DNA of 64,000 nucleotides from Cyanidium caldarium (lineage: Eukaryota > Rhodophyta > Bangiophyceae > Cyanidiales > Cyanidiaceae), in contig JANCYW010000005.1 of assembly GCA_026184775.1 (NCBI GenBank), forward strand, positions 1 through 64,000. Reading direction: 5' to 3'. This document shows, one piece after another, positions 9,244 to 17,300 of this stretch. The translations under genes and the position numbers were made by a program. Position 1 is the first letter of the stretch, and the number at the start of each line of letters is the position of its first letter. The notes under the pieces were generated by a model. That model saw only the letters and a program-made list of their open reading frames with translations. It was not told where the DNA came from and did no database searches.

Positions 9244-12200
9244 ATGACTTGGTGTGCCTGGTCGTCTGTTGTGAGGCGGTCGTTCTCCCCGGCAGGTCGC
9301 CGCTCGCCCATACCGCCGGAGAGCGCGTGGCGATGTCGTGGACGAGCACACTTTTCACTGCGCCGGTTGCCATCACCACGTTGGTTGACAACCGCCCATA
9401 CCAACCGCCGCCCAGTGCAAACCTTGCAGTGTCGATACCGTGAGCCGGATGCCACGGCGCTGCGCACCGCCACGGAGCAGCGCTTTGCCGCGGTGGAGCG
9501 ATACGTCGTCTTCAGCGACCTGCACGTGGAGCGGTCGCGGTTGCACACATGTCTGGAGGTGTTGCGCACGGTGCACGATTGCGCCGTCAACCTGGACGCC
9601 GGCATCGTGTTTTTGGGCGATTTCTGGCACACGCGCGGCAGTCTGCCGGTGCCGTGTCTGAACGGCGTCATCGACGTGATGAAGACGTTCACTCGTCCGA
9701 CGGTGATGATACCGGGTAACCACGACCAGGTATCGCTGGGTGGCTTGGAGCACGCGCTCACGCCCATTGCGGCGGCCATGCCGGCCGGTTTGGTCAAGGT
9801 GATCGACCGGCCGCAGGTGTTTCTGAACGCGCTCTGGCTGCCGTACCGCCGCGATACGACGGAGGTGTTGCAAGCACTGCGAGAACACGGGCCGCACGTC
9901 CGAGCAGTGTTCTGCCATGCGGAGATCCTGGGTGCGCTGCTGAACAGCAACGCATGGGTGTCGGCGCTGGACGGACTGGACCCGGCGGTGTTCCCGGCGG
10001 CGCCCATCCCCACTTACTCCGGCCACTACCACCGGCCGCATGCGGTGCCCCATCACGCGCACATCGTGTACTGCGGCTCGCCGTATCAAGTGACGCTGGC
10101 GGAAGAGCGACAACAGAAACGCCTGTTGGTGCTGGACACGGCCAGCTGGCGCGTGCAACAGCAAGTGCCGCTGGATGTGGGCACACGCTATTTCCGGGTG
10201 CACCTGTCCACAGTGCTGACGAGTATGTCATCATCGACGGAGGCGATGGACCGTGGGGTGTTGCGCATCGAGCAGGAGCCGGTGCGCCCCGGCGACGTGC
10301 TGGTGATCGAGTATGCGACGGGCGACCATGCCACCGAGGCGGCGGAGCGTGCTTCGGAGTGGTTGCGAGCGCACGGCCTTCGGGTGCGGTGGCAAGAGCG
10401 GCGCCCGGACGATGGCGCTTCCGAGCGGCCGCAGCGGCACGTGCCCCGCATCGAGGACGCCGAGCAGTTGGATCCACGACAGATTCTGCGCCTGTACGCC
10501 GAACAGCGTCCGTCAGAGCTGAGCGCCGCGGCGGTTGACTGCGGCGTCGCATTGCTGACGGAGCTGGCCAGTGCGCCGACCACGCCCAACGCGGCGTCGG
10601 CGTCGCAGCAGGTGCGCGTGGCTTTTCAGCGGGTGCGCCTGCGCAATTTCGGATCGTTTGCCGAACCGATCGCCGCTGTCGCCAGAGCCCAAACGGAAGC
10701 CGACGCCGAGGAGTCGGCACCGACCACCGGACCGGACGAGCCGCCCACCGACGCGCACACCACCGTATACCCACTGGCCCGGCGCGGCATTGTGTTCCTG
10801 ACCGGGCGCAACCTGGACGAGGACGGCTTCGAATCCAATGCCGCCGGCAAGACCACCTTGGCCATGTCGGCGCTGTGGGCGCTCACCGGCCAGATGGAGC
10901 CGCGGCACCGCGCCCGTCGCAACACCGCACAGCTGCGCATTCTGAACCAGAACGCGCAACAGGGCTACGTGGAGCTGGAGGCGCTGGTGAACGAGCGGCC
11001 GCTGCGGGTGCGCCGTGAGGTACACCGGCGGGGACGGGCGCGCGACCGCCTCGAACAGCGCTTGCGGGTGTGGTACGCGGAGCAGGAGCTGACGTGCCAG
11101 GGACTGGAAGAGACGCAACAGCGTTTGAGTGAAATTGTGAACCCGGCGCTGCTGCTGCAGACGGTGTTTTTCGGGCAGCACCTCACCAACGACCTGCTGG
11201 TGGCCACCGACAAGGAGTTCAAGGATGCGCTGGAGGGCGTGGTGCCGCTGGCCATCTGGAACGAGGCGGTGGTGCGTGCGAGCGCACGGGAGCGCGGCGC
11301 CGCCGAGGATGCCGAGCGGGCGCGGCGGGATGCGGTCGACCACGAGGCCGCCGCCGGCCGGGAACGCCACCGGGCGCAGGAGCTGCGCCACAACGCCGCG
11401 GCCGCCGTGCAGCATCTGGAGGCGCGGCTGCAGCAAGTGTCGGCGGAATTGGAGGCGATGGGCGGGGTGGATGAGAACGCTGCGGCCACCGCGGCGAGCA
11501 CGGCAGTGCCCGCGGAGAATCCCGACGAGGCGCAGCAGCGGGTGCGACAGCACGAACAGGAGGTGCGTCTGCTGTCGGAAGCGTTGCATGCGCTGGGTGG
11601 TCATCTGGCGCAACACGAGCAAGAGCTGCAACTCGCCGAGCGCGCACGCGCCCTGCACGCGGAGGCGGCCGTCGAGACGCAGCGCGCCCTGGCGGCGTTC
11701 CCCGGCGATCTGGCCGAGCGCAAAACGGCGGCGGAGGCGTCGTTGCGGGCGGCCGAGCAGCGCGTCCACGAGGCCCTGCAACGGGCGGCGCATCTGGAGG
11801 CGCGCCAGGCGCAACTGAACGAGTGGCTGCACAAGCACGAACAGCACGTACAGTCCAATGCCGCGGACGACGCCACCTGTGCGCTGTGTCTGCAGCCGGT
11901 GGATACGCAGGCGTACGCCCGACGCTTGGGGGATCTGCAGCGCTCGCGCCAGCAACTTTGTACCGAACTGAGCGCCGCCCAGGACGAATGCACCAGCCGG
12001 AGCGCCGAGGTGGAGCGACTCCGGCAGCAGCGTCGCGAGCTGGAGCAGCAAGTGGACCGACAGCGAGCGCTGCTGCATTGGGTCAATCCGTACGAGCGGT
12101 CGTGCGTGCCGGACACGCGTCTGGAACAGATGCGGCAGGAGCGGCAGCGGGCAGCGGAAGAGCAGGGCAGGCTGCGCACTCGCCTGGAGCAAGCGCGAAC

Positions 12201-13038
12201 GCAGTGTCACACCGCCAAAGCGGCTCAGGAGCGCGTCCGCCTGGAACACGAACGCCAACAGTATCAGCGACAGTTGGCGCAGCGGCTGCGCCAAGAGTGG
12301 CACCAGCTGCGGCAACAGATGCAGTCGGCACTGCAGCCGCTGCAACAGGCCGCCGATCAGGCCGAACAGCACGCCCGACAACTGGAGGTGCAAGCGGCCG
12401 CCGCCCGCACGCACGCCGCCACAGCGCAACAGGACGTCGCGCTGTTCAGCCAACTGAAGAATGCCTTTCACCGCGGTGGCATTCAGAGTTTTATCATCGA
12501 CCAGGCGCTGTCGGATATCGAACGACTGTGCGCGCGCTACCTCGACGCGCTCAGCGACGGCGCACTGCAACTGCATGTGGAGCGGCGCGTGCGCGAATGG
12601 TCCACCAGTGCCGCTAACAGTGATGATACACCCACGCTGAATGTCCACGCGCCCACCGTTGAAGCGCTGGCGCTGTGTGTGCGTGTGCTAGACCCGAAAT
12701 CCGGCCAGATGCGCGAACGCGACGTGCCGCTGCTGAGCGGTGGCCAGTTCCGGCGCGTCAGCCTGGCGCTCACGCTGGCCTTTGCCGAGTTCGCCTGTCA
12801 CCGCACCGGCTACGAGTGCAACCTGATCGTGCTGGACGAAGTGCTGCAACATCTGGATCGCGAGGGCGTGCGCCGCCTCGCCGCGGTGTTGCGCATGATC
12901 CGGCGCGACACCGTGCTGGTCATCGCGCACGAGCACGCCCGACACGTAGCCGATGTAGCGCACGCCCACGACCTGGTCGAGCGTTGCGACGGTCGCAGTC
13001 AGGTGCGCGTGAGCGTATCCAGTGCGGTATGGTCATAA
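9244..13038 (+). CDS. Fused SbcD-SbcC (Mre11-Rad50-like) nuclease/ATPase
   Basis: 1264 aa from ATG 9244 (an earlier ATG at 9190 is possible). Two normally separate subunits lie in one chain. Residues ~85-330 are a calcineurin-like nuclease with all metal motifs: DLH (92-94), GDFWH (D126, H129), GNHD (159-161), CHAEI and SGHYH. From ~460 a Rad50/SbcC ATPase follows: Walker A ESNAAGKTT (530-538), two Gln/Ala/Arg-rich coiled-coil arms around a zinc-hook CALC (879-882), then LLSGGQFRR and Walker B LIVLDEV. SbcCD/Mre11-Rad50 opens blocked DNA ends and hairpins. The first ~80 residues are rich in Arg and Ser and poor in acidic residues, like an organelle transit peptide, so a role in plastid or mitochondrial DNA maintenance is inferred. 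The nuclear MRE11/RAD50 pair would be separate genes. Confidence 0.88.
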   Translation: MTWCAWSSVVRRSFSPAGRRSPIPPESAWRCRGRAHFSLRRLPSPRWLTTAHTNRRPVQTLQCRYREPDATALRTATEQRFAAVERYVVFSDLHVERSRLHTCLEVLRTVHDCAVNLDAGIVFLGDFWHTRGSLPVPCLNGVIDVMKTFTRPTVMIPGNHDQVSLGGLEHALTPIAAAMPAGLVKVIDRPQVFLNALWLPYRRDTTEVLQALREHGPHVRAVFCHAEILGALLNSNAWVSALDGLDPAVFPAAPIPTYSGHYHRPHAVPHHAHIVYCGSPYQVTLAEERQQKRLLVLDTASWRVQQQVPLDVGTRYFRVHLSTVLTSMSSSTEAMDRGVLRIEQEPVRPGDVLVIEYATGDHATEAAERASEWLRAHGLRVRWQERRPDDGASERPQRHVPRIEDAEQLDPRQILRLYAEQRPSELSAAAVDCGVALLTELASAPTTPNAASASQQVRVAFQRVRLRNFGSFAEPIAAVARAQTEADAEESAPTTGPDEPPTDAHTTVYPLARRGIVFLTGRNLDEDGFESNAAGKTTLAMSALWALTGQMEPRHRARRNTAQLRILNQNAQQGYVELEALVNERPLRVRREVHRRGRARDRLEQRLRVWYAEQELTCQGLEETQQRLSEIVNPALLLQTVFFGQHLTNDLLVATDKEFKDALEGVVPLAIWNEAVVRASARERGAAEDAERARRDAVDHEAAAGRERHRAQELRHNAAAAVQHLEARLQQVSAELEAMGGVDENAAATAASTAVPAENPDEAQQRVRQHEQEVRLLSEALHALGGHLAQHEQELQLAERARALHAEAAVETQRALAAFPGDLAERKTAAEASLRAAEQRVHEALQRAAHLEARQAQLNEWLHKHEQHVQSNAADDATCALCLQPVDTQAYARRLGDLQRSRQQLCTELSAAQDECTSRSAEVERLRQQRRELEQQVDRQRALLHWVNPYERSCVPDTRLEQMRQERQRAAEEQGRLRTRLEQARTQCHTAKAAQERVRLEHERQQYQRQLAQRLRQEWHQLRQQMQSALQPLQQAADQAEQHARQLEVQAAAARTHAATAQQDVALFSQLKNAFHRGGIQSFIIDQALSDIERLCARYLDALSDGALQLHVERRVREWSTSAANSDDTPTLNVHAPTVEALALCVRVLDPKSGQMRERDVPLLSGGQFRRVSLALTLAFAEFACHRTGYECNLIVLDEVLQHLDREGVRRLAAVLRMIRRDTVLVIAHEHARHVADVAHAHDLVERCDGRSQVRVSVSSAVWS

Positions 13039-13303
13039 ACAGAGCGGAGGCGATGCGCGTGGATGTGGGTGGCATCGGGCGGGGCGCGAGGGAACCGGCG
13101 ATGCGCGCGCGGAATTCGCAACACGCACACGGGCGCGATCGATCGATCGATCGTGTGTGCGGGTCGGTCGTGGACACGCGCACACGCATCCTTTCGGAGA
13201 CAGGCTCGTGCGACCGGGTCATTCGACGGTGGAGCTCTTTCAGGGGACGTGATTGCTCTCCCTCGCCCCCACGCTTCACTGGTTCACTTCTTGTCCCTCT
13301 TTC

Positions 13304-13744
13304 ATGCGGAGGGGAGCGGTGGGTGCGTTCGACGACCACCGCAACGCCCGGGACCGTGCCGCACTCCTCTCCTCCTCCGCTCGCTCCTCCTCGGGTGTGA
13401 TGACGTCTCGTGCGGGTGCTCGGGGGCAAGCGCCCACCGGGGCCGACACCTACGAGTACGTGGCCGCGTACGAACAGCAGAACAACCGACAGGTGGACGC
13501 GCTGTCCGGTAAAGTCCACGCCATGCGGGAGGTGGCGCTGCAGATCAACGACGAGGCGACCTCCCAGAATCGGTACCTCGACCAACAGATGGTGGGGGTG
13601 TTTGACCGCGCGTCGGTCTCCCTGCGGCAAACCATGCAGCAGCTGGATCACCTGGTGCGGTCGGGCAGCGGACGACATCTATGTTACATGGTGGCGGGCG
13701 TGGTCGCCCTGCTGTTCCTGCTTTACCTCCTCTTTCCGCGGTGA
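13304..13744 (+). CDS. BET1: Bet1-type Qc-SNARE
   Basis: 146 aa from ATG 13304; a second ATG at 13400 would give 114 aa. Bet1 is a tail-anchored SNARE in ER-to-Golgi transport. The protein has a coiled SNARE segment beginning NNRQVDALSGKVHAMREVAL with a glutamine at the central layer region (NRYLDQQM), a short polar linker and a single C-terminal membrane helix (YMVAGVVALLFLLYLLF) ending in PR. The N-terminal RNARDRAALLS resembles the RNNRTALF start of plant Bet1-like proteins, which favours the longer start. Its stop codon is 3 bp from that of the convergent RPN1 gene. Confidence 0.82.
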   Translation: MRRGAVGAFDDHRNARDRAALLSSSARSSSGVMTSRAGARGQAPTGADTYEYVAAYEQQNNRQVDALSGKVHAMREVALQINDEATSQNRYLDQQMVGVFDRASVSLRQTMQQLDHLVRSGSGRHLCYMVAGVVALLFLLYLLFPR

Positions 13745-13747
13745 GCA

Positions 13748-16543
13748 TCAGTGGCGCTTGCGCACCAGCACCACCCCCTCCAGCACCGCCGCGTCGCCCG
13801 TCCAGTCGTCGGTGGCGAGCTCGGCGCGCTCTCCAGCGCTCAGCAGCACCGGCGTGGTGTGCGTCTGAAAGCCGGTGATGGTTTTCGGACGGCCGGCTTG
13901 TCCCACCGTGTCCACCGCCTGTCCGACGCGCACCGGCAGCGGCACCGGCTCTTCGGTGTCCGCATCGAGGGTGATGAGGAACCGCGGTCGCACCGTCAGC
14001 GCCAGCGCATACATCAGGTAGTGGTACCGCCCCAGTAGCGTCTGTTTCAGGGCGTTGGGACCGACGCCCACCGCCAGCACCGTAAGCAGTCCGGCGGCGG
14101 CCACCGGATTCAGCAGCGCGCCCTCGGAATAATACGGCGACAGGGTGTACAGACCGCGCCCCAGATGCGTCAATCCCTGCGCCAGCCGCACCATAAACAA
14201 CAGACTCGCGTCATCCGCATAAAACGCCGACAGCTGCCGCAACAGGCCGGCGACGCGGGAGTTATTGGTGCCGGCCGCCGCCAGCCCCATACCCAGCACC
14301 GCTGCCGCCGCCACCTCAGTGTCGTGGTCGTGCGACAGCTTGCTCAGCGCATCGATCACCTCCAGCCGCGGATCGGAGACGCACAGCGCACCGAGCGCCA
14401 GCGGCACCGTGCGCTTCTGCTCCTCGTTGCCGTACTGTTGGAGGTGCTCGAACAGGCGCAGCGCCATGCGCTGGCCGATCTCCTCGCCGCCAGACACCAA
14501 CGCCACCGCCAGCGGTGTCCACTCGGTGCCGCCGGCCAGGAACTTTTGCACCGTCAGCACATCGCCGCTGCCGTAGTGCGCACACACCTCCAGCACCTCG
14601 GTGGATACGCTGCCGCCGCCCATGGCCTCCGCCGCCTCGATGACCGCGTCGATGGACGCACCGCCGCAGCGCAGATACAGCAGGCCGAGCGCCAGCGGGA
14701 ACAGATGAGAGAGTGGATGCACCGGCCGTGGCGGCGGCGGTGGTCGCGGTGTCGAGGAGGCGGCGGCAGCCGTTTCGGTGGTGCTGCTCTCGGTCGCCGC
14801 CGCCGTCGCATTCGACGTGGCCTCCTCTACTGGCCGCTTCTTGGCATCGCCATCGCCTCGGTCGCCCGCCTCCGCCGACTCGACGCCATCCACCGTCTGC
14901 ATCGGCTCGGCAGCGTCGCCCTCGTTCGGCGCTTCCCCCGGGCTCAGGTGATCGGCCATGGCCTGGATCAGCGTGGCCGTCAAATCCGGATCCGCCGACG
15001 ACACGAACACCAGCCCGAGCGCTAGCGCCGCCACCGCTGCCGTCTCCGTGGTGGTGGCAGCGTCGGCCACAATGGGTATCAGCGTCTCGGATACTTGAGC
15101 GTTTCGCGTGCCCGCGTACGCCAGGCCCAACCCCAGAATCGCACACAGCCGCGTGTAACCGGTGCTCTGCTCGGCCGGCTCCGACAGCAGCGCCAGCGCG
15201 GTATCGAACTCGTCCTCGACGCGCCCGCCGCCCAACATGCCGATGGCCAGCATGGCACCGGCGCGCACAAACTCCTCCGGCGAGTCCAGGTACTTGTTGA
15301 TCTCGGCCACGCCGCCGTCGCGATCGTAGAGGAAGATCAGCCCGAGCGACGCCGTCGCCGACAACAGCCCGTGCGACTTGTTGCGAAAGATCCAGTTGGG
15401 CGCATCGGCCGCCACCGGCTCCACGATCAACTTGTCGGTGGAGAAGCCGCAGTTGACCAACGCGTTCACCAGCGTGGCCGCCAGATTCTGGCGCGCCGAG
15501 TCCATCTGCGCCGCCCCGCCAGCGCTACCGAAACGACGCATCGACTCCACCAGGTGCGACTTGTAGATGTCCTCGGGGGTTTTGGCTTCGTGAATTTCCA
15601 GCTCGCGCGCCACCCGTTTCAGGTGCTCGGACAAGTCAGGCGGATGCAGCATCAACTCCAGCTGCCGTTTGGCAGCGCTGCGGGCGGGCGCGGCGGCCAT
15701 CACTTCCGCCTGCGCCTCGGCGTCGCCCATCATCAGCGCCACCCGTAGCGCCCGTGCGTACGCGCCGGCCCGCAGATACACTCGGTACGCCACGCGCAGC
15801 GCGTGTCGATCTTCCGGCTCCGGCAGGTACTGCGCGCACGACACCAGATACAGACAGACGCGCTCGTGCTTGGCGCGCTCGATGAGGCCCGGCTGCAGCA
15901 ACCGCTCCAGCTGGTCCACCTCCATGCACAGGTCGCACGCCTCCGGCTCGGCGTTGTTGCGCATCAGCACCGGCAGGATGTCGTCCATCAACCCGCTCAC
16001 CTCCGCCAGCTGCATGGCACCGCTGTTCACCGCCTCACCGATCTCGCCCGCCAGCGTGCGCACGTACTCGTGTCCCCAGTGGGAGACCGCGCACGTCTCC
16101 GTCCCGCGCAGCTTGAACCGCAGACACTCCAGCGAGCCGGTCTCGGACATAGTCATGGCCATCACCGACAGCACGTCCCAGAGGAACGAGTGCCCGCCCA
16201 GCTCCTCGGCGCGCCGCTGCAGCACCACGTAGTGCGGCCGCAGAAACTTGAGCGGTTTCGGCACCGAGGTCATCGACGACGTCGCCGACCGTATCGCATC
16301 CGCTATGGCCTGCAGTGCCGCCTCCCCGGTAGTCCCATCGGTCAGCACCCGCTCCACCAACAGATCCAGCCGCTCCTTCATCTCGGCGTCCTCGGGCGAC
16401 AAGTGGCCGTCGGCGGTGTCCGCTGTCCCGTTCACCGCCGCCGATGCCGTCTTGTCCGGTGAGCGGTGTCCGTTGCTGCCGCTCTCGTCGGGCATCATCT
16501 TCTCCGGTGCTGACGCTCCACCAGCAGGCGGCACCGGTGCCAT
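13748..16543 (-). CDS. RPN1: 26S proteasome regulatory subunit RPN1
   Basis: 931 aa; start chosen at the ATG 16543, giving MAPVPPAGG, because upstream codons are basic and unlike the family. RPN1 (PSMD2/S2) is the largest base subunit of the 19S particle; it binds ubiquitin-like shuttle factors and UBP6. Conserved blocks include LKFLRPHYVVLQ with LWDVLSVMAMTMSETGSLECL near the N-terminus and a central series of PC/cyclosome helical repeats (ASLGLIFLYDRDGG, AGAMLAIGMLGGG, AILGLGLAYAGTRN, VLGMGLAAAGTNNSRV). An acidic, low-complexity insert (about 15.0-14.7 kb, Thr/Ala/Glu rich) interrupts the repeats, as in other RPN1 proteins. Confidence 0.93.
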   Translation of the reverse strand: MAPVPPAGGASAPEKMMPDESGSNGHRSPDKTASAAVNGTADTADGHLSPEDAEMKERLDLLVERVLTDGTTGEAALQAIADAIRSATSSMTSVPKPLKFLRPHYVVLQRRAEELGGHSFLWDVLSVMAMTMSETGSLECLRFKLRGTETCAVSHWGHEYVRTLAGEIGEAVNSGAMQLAEVSGLMDDILPVLMRNNAEPEACDLCMEVDQLERLLQPGLIERAKHERVCLYLVSCAQYLPEPEDRHALRVAYRVYLRAGAYARALRVALMMGDAEAQAEVMAAAPARSAAKRQLELMLHPPDLSEHLKRVARELEIHEAKTPEDIYKSHLVESMRRFGSAGGAAQMDSARQNLAATLVNALVNCGFSTDKLIVEPVAADAPNWIFRNKSHGLLSATASLGLIFLYDRDGGVAEINKYLDSPEEFVRAGAMLAIGMLGGGRVEDEFDTALALLSEPAEQSTGYTRLCAILGLGLAYAGTRNAQVSETLIPIVADAATTTETAAVAALALGLVFVSSADPDLTATLIQAMADHLSPGEAPNEGDAAEPMQTVDGVESAEAGDRGDGDAKKRPVEEATSNATAAATESSTTETAAAASSTPRPPPPPRPVHPLSHLFPLALGLLYLRCGGASIDAVIEAAEAMGGGSVSTEVLEVCAHYGSGDVLTVQKFLAGGTEWTPLAVALVSGGEEIGQRMALRLFEHLQQYGNEEQKRTVPLALGALCVSDPRLEVIDALSKLSHDHDTEVAAAAVLGMGLAAAGTNNSRVAGLLRQLSAFYADDASLLFMVRLAQGLTHLGRGLYTLSPYYSEGALLNPVAAAGLLTVLAVGVGPNALKQTLLGRYHYLMYALALTVRPRFLITLDADTEEPVPLPVRVGQAVDTVGQAGRPKTITGFQTHTTPVLLSAGERAELATDDWTGDAAVLEGVVLVRKRH

Positions 16544-17300
16544 GGTGATGCGTGTGTAAACGTGCCCGGAGAACGCGGCGGAGTGCACGGCGGAAGAGAC
16601 GGCGTCGCACGGAGCGGCGGAAACAACCGTGCGCGCGCGCGCGCACGAAAGACAAGGCGCCTGGCGACGGCCTGCAGGGACGCGTTGCCCCGTCGGCGAG
16701 TGCGTGTCAGACGTCGCCGAGTGATGAGAAGAGAAGGATGGAGAGGGACGGCTGGTGGGCACTTTTCCGTAGTAGGCATCGGGAGTGTGGAAAACCGGTC
16801 AGGGCGTGGCCAAGGTTAGAGCCGCGGGGACAAGCGTGATGGACGGCGAACTGTGGCCGGAAGGACGCCGCTCAGGGCACGTTCGGCGTCGATGGTGACC
16901 GATTCGGTGACACCGATCTCCGGGTACATACTTGCTGTTTGACATCCGCTACTGGGTGCCGCTGCGTGCACGGGGCATGACCACGCGGAGGGAAGTTTCC
17001 GCTGTTGCCTTCGAATCGAGCCCGTCGGGGGGATCGGTCGGCGGGGCGCTCGCCGGGTAGCGCCCGCGTCGGCACACGTGGAGGCGGAAGTGATGTGAAT
17101 TGCTGGCGGCACTTTTCCAGCGGATAGCTCTCGCCCCTTGTCTGGAACGAACCCTCCAGAGCCAGGCGGTTGTAGCCATGCCGCTCAACTCCCTGCCGCC
17201 CGACTGATCCGCCTCCCCGCCTAGAATGCGCGTCGGTCGGTGCCGACCGCGTCGTCCACCCCGTTATCTGCCGACTCGACTGCGTCTCGCCGTCTGCCAC
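16544..17300. other. Intergenic region upstream of RPN1
   Basis: 757 bp between the RPN1 start and the stop of the transporter gene, both on the minus strand. It should contain the RPN1 promoter and the transporter 3' UTR. Short frames present show no domain. A (CG/GC)-rich stretch with alternating GCGCGCGC lies near 16630. I see no tRNA or other RNA gene. Confidence 0.5.

Noticed and set aside
10513-12648. A 711-codon minus-strand frame inside the SbcD-SbcC gene
   Set aside because: Leu/Arg/Gln/His-rich antisense shadow caused by the GC-rich coiled-coil codons of the real gene.
16872-17300. A 142-codon minus-strand frame between the transporter and RPN1
   Set aside because: No domain and irregular Arg/Ser/Pro composition; more likely the RPN1 upstream region.
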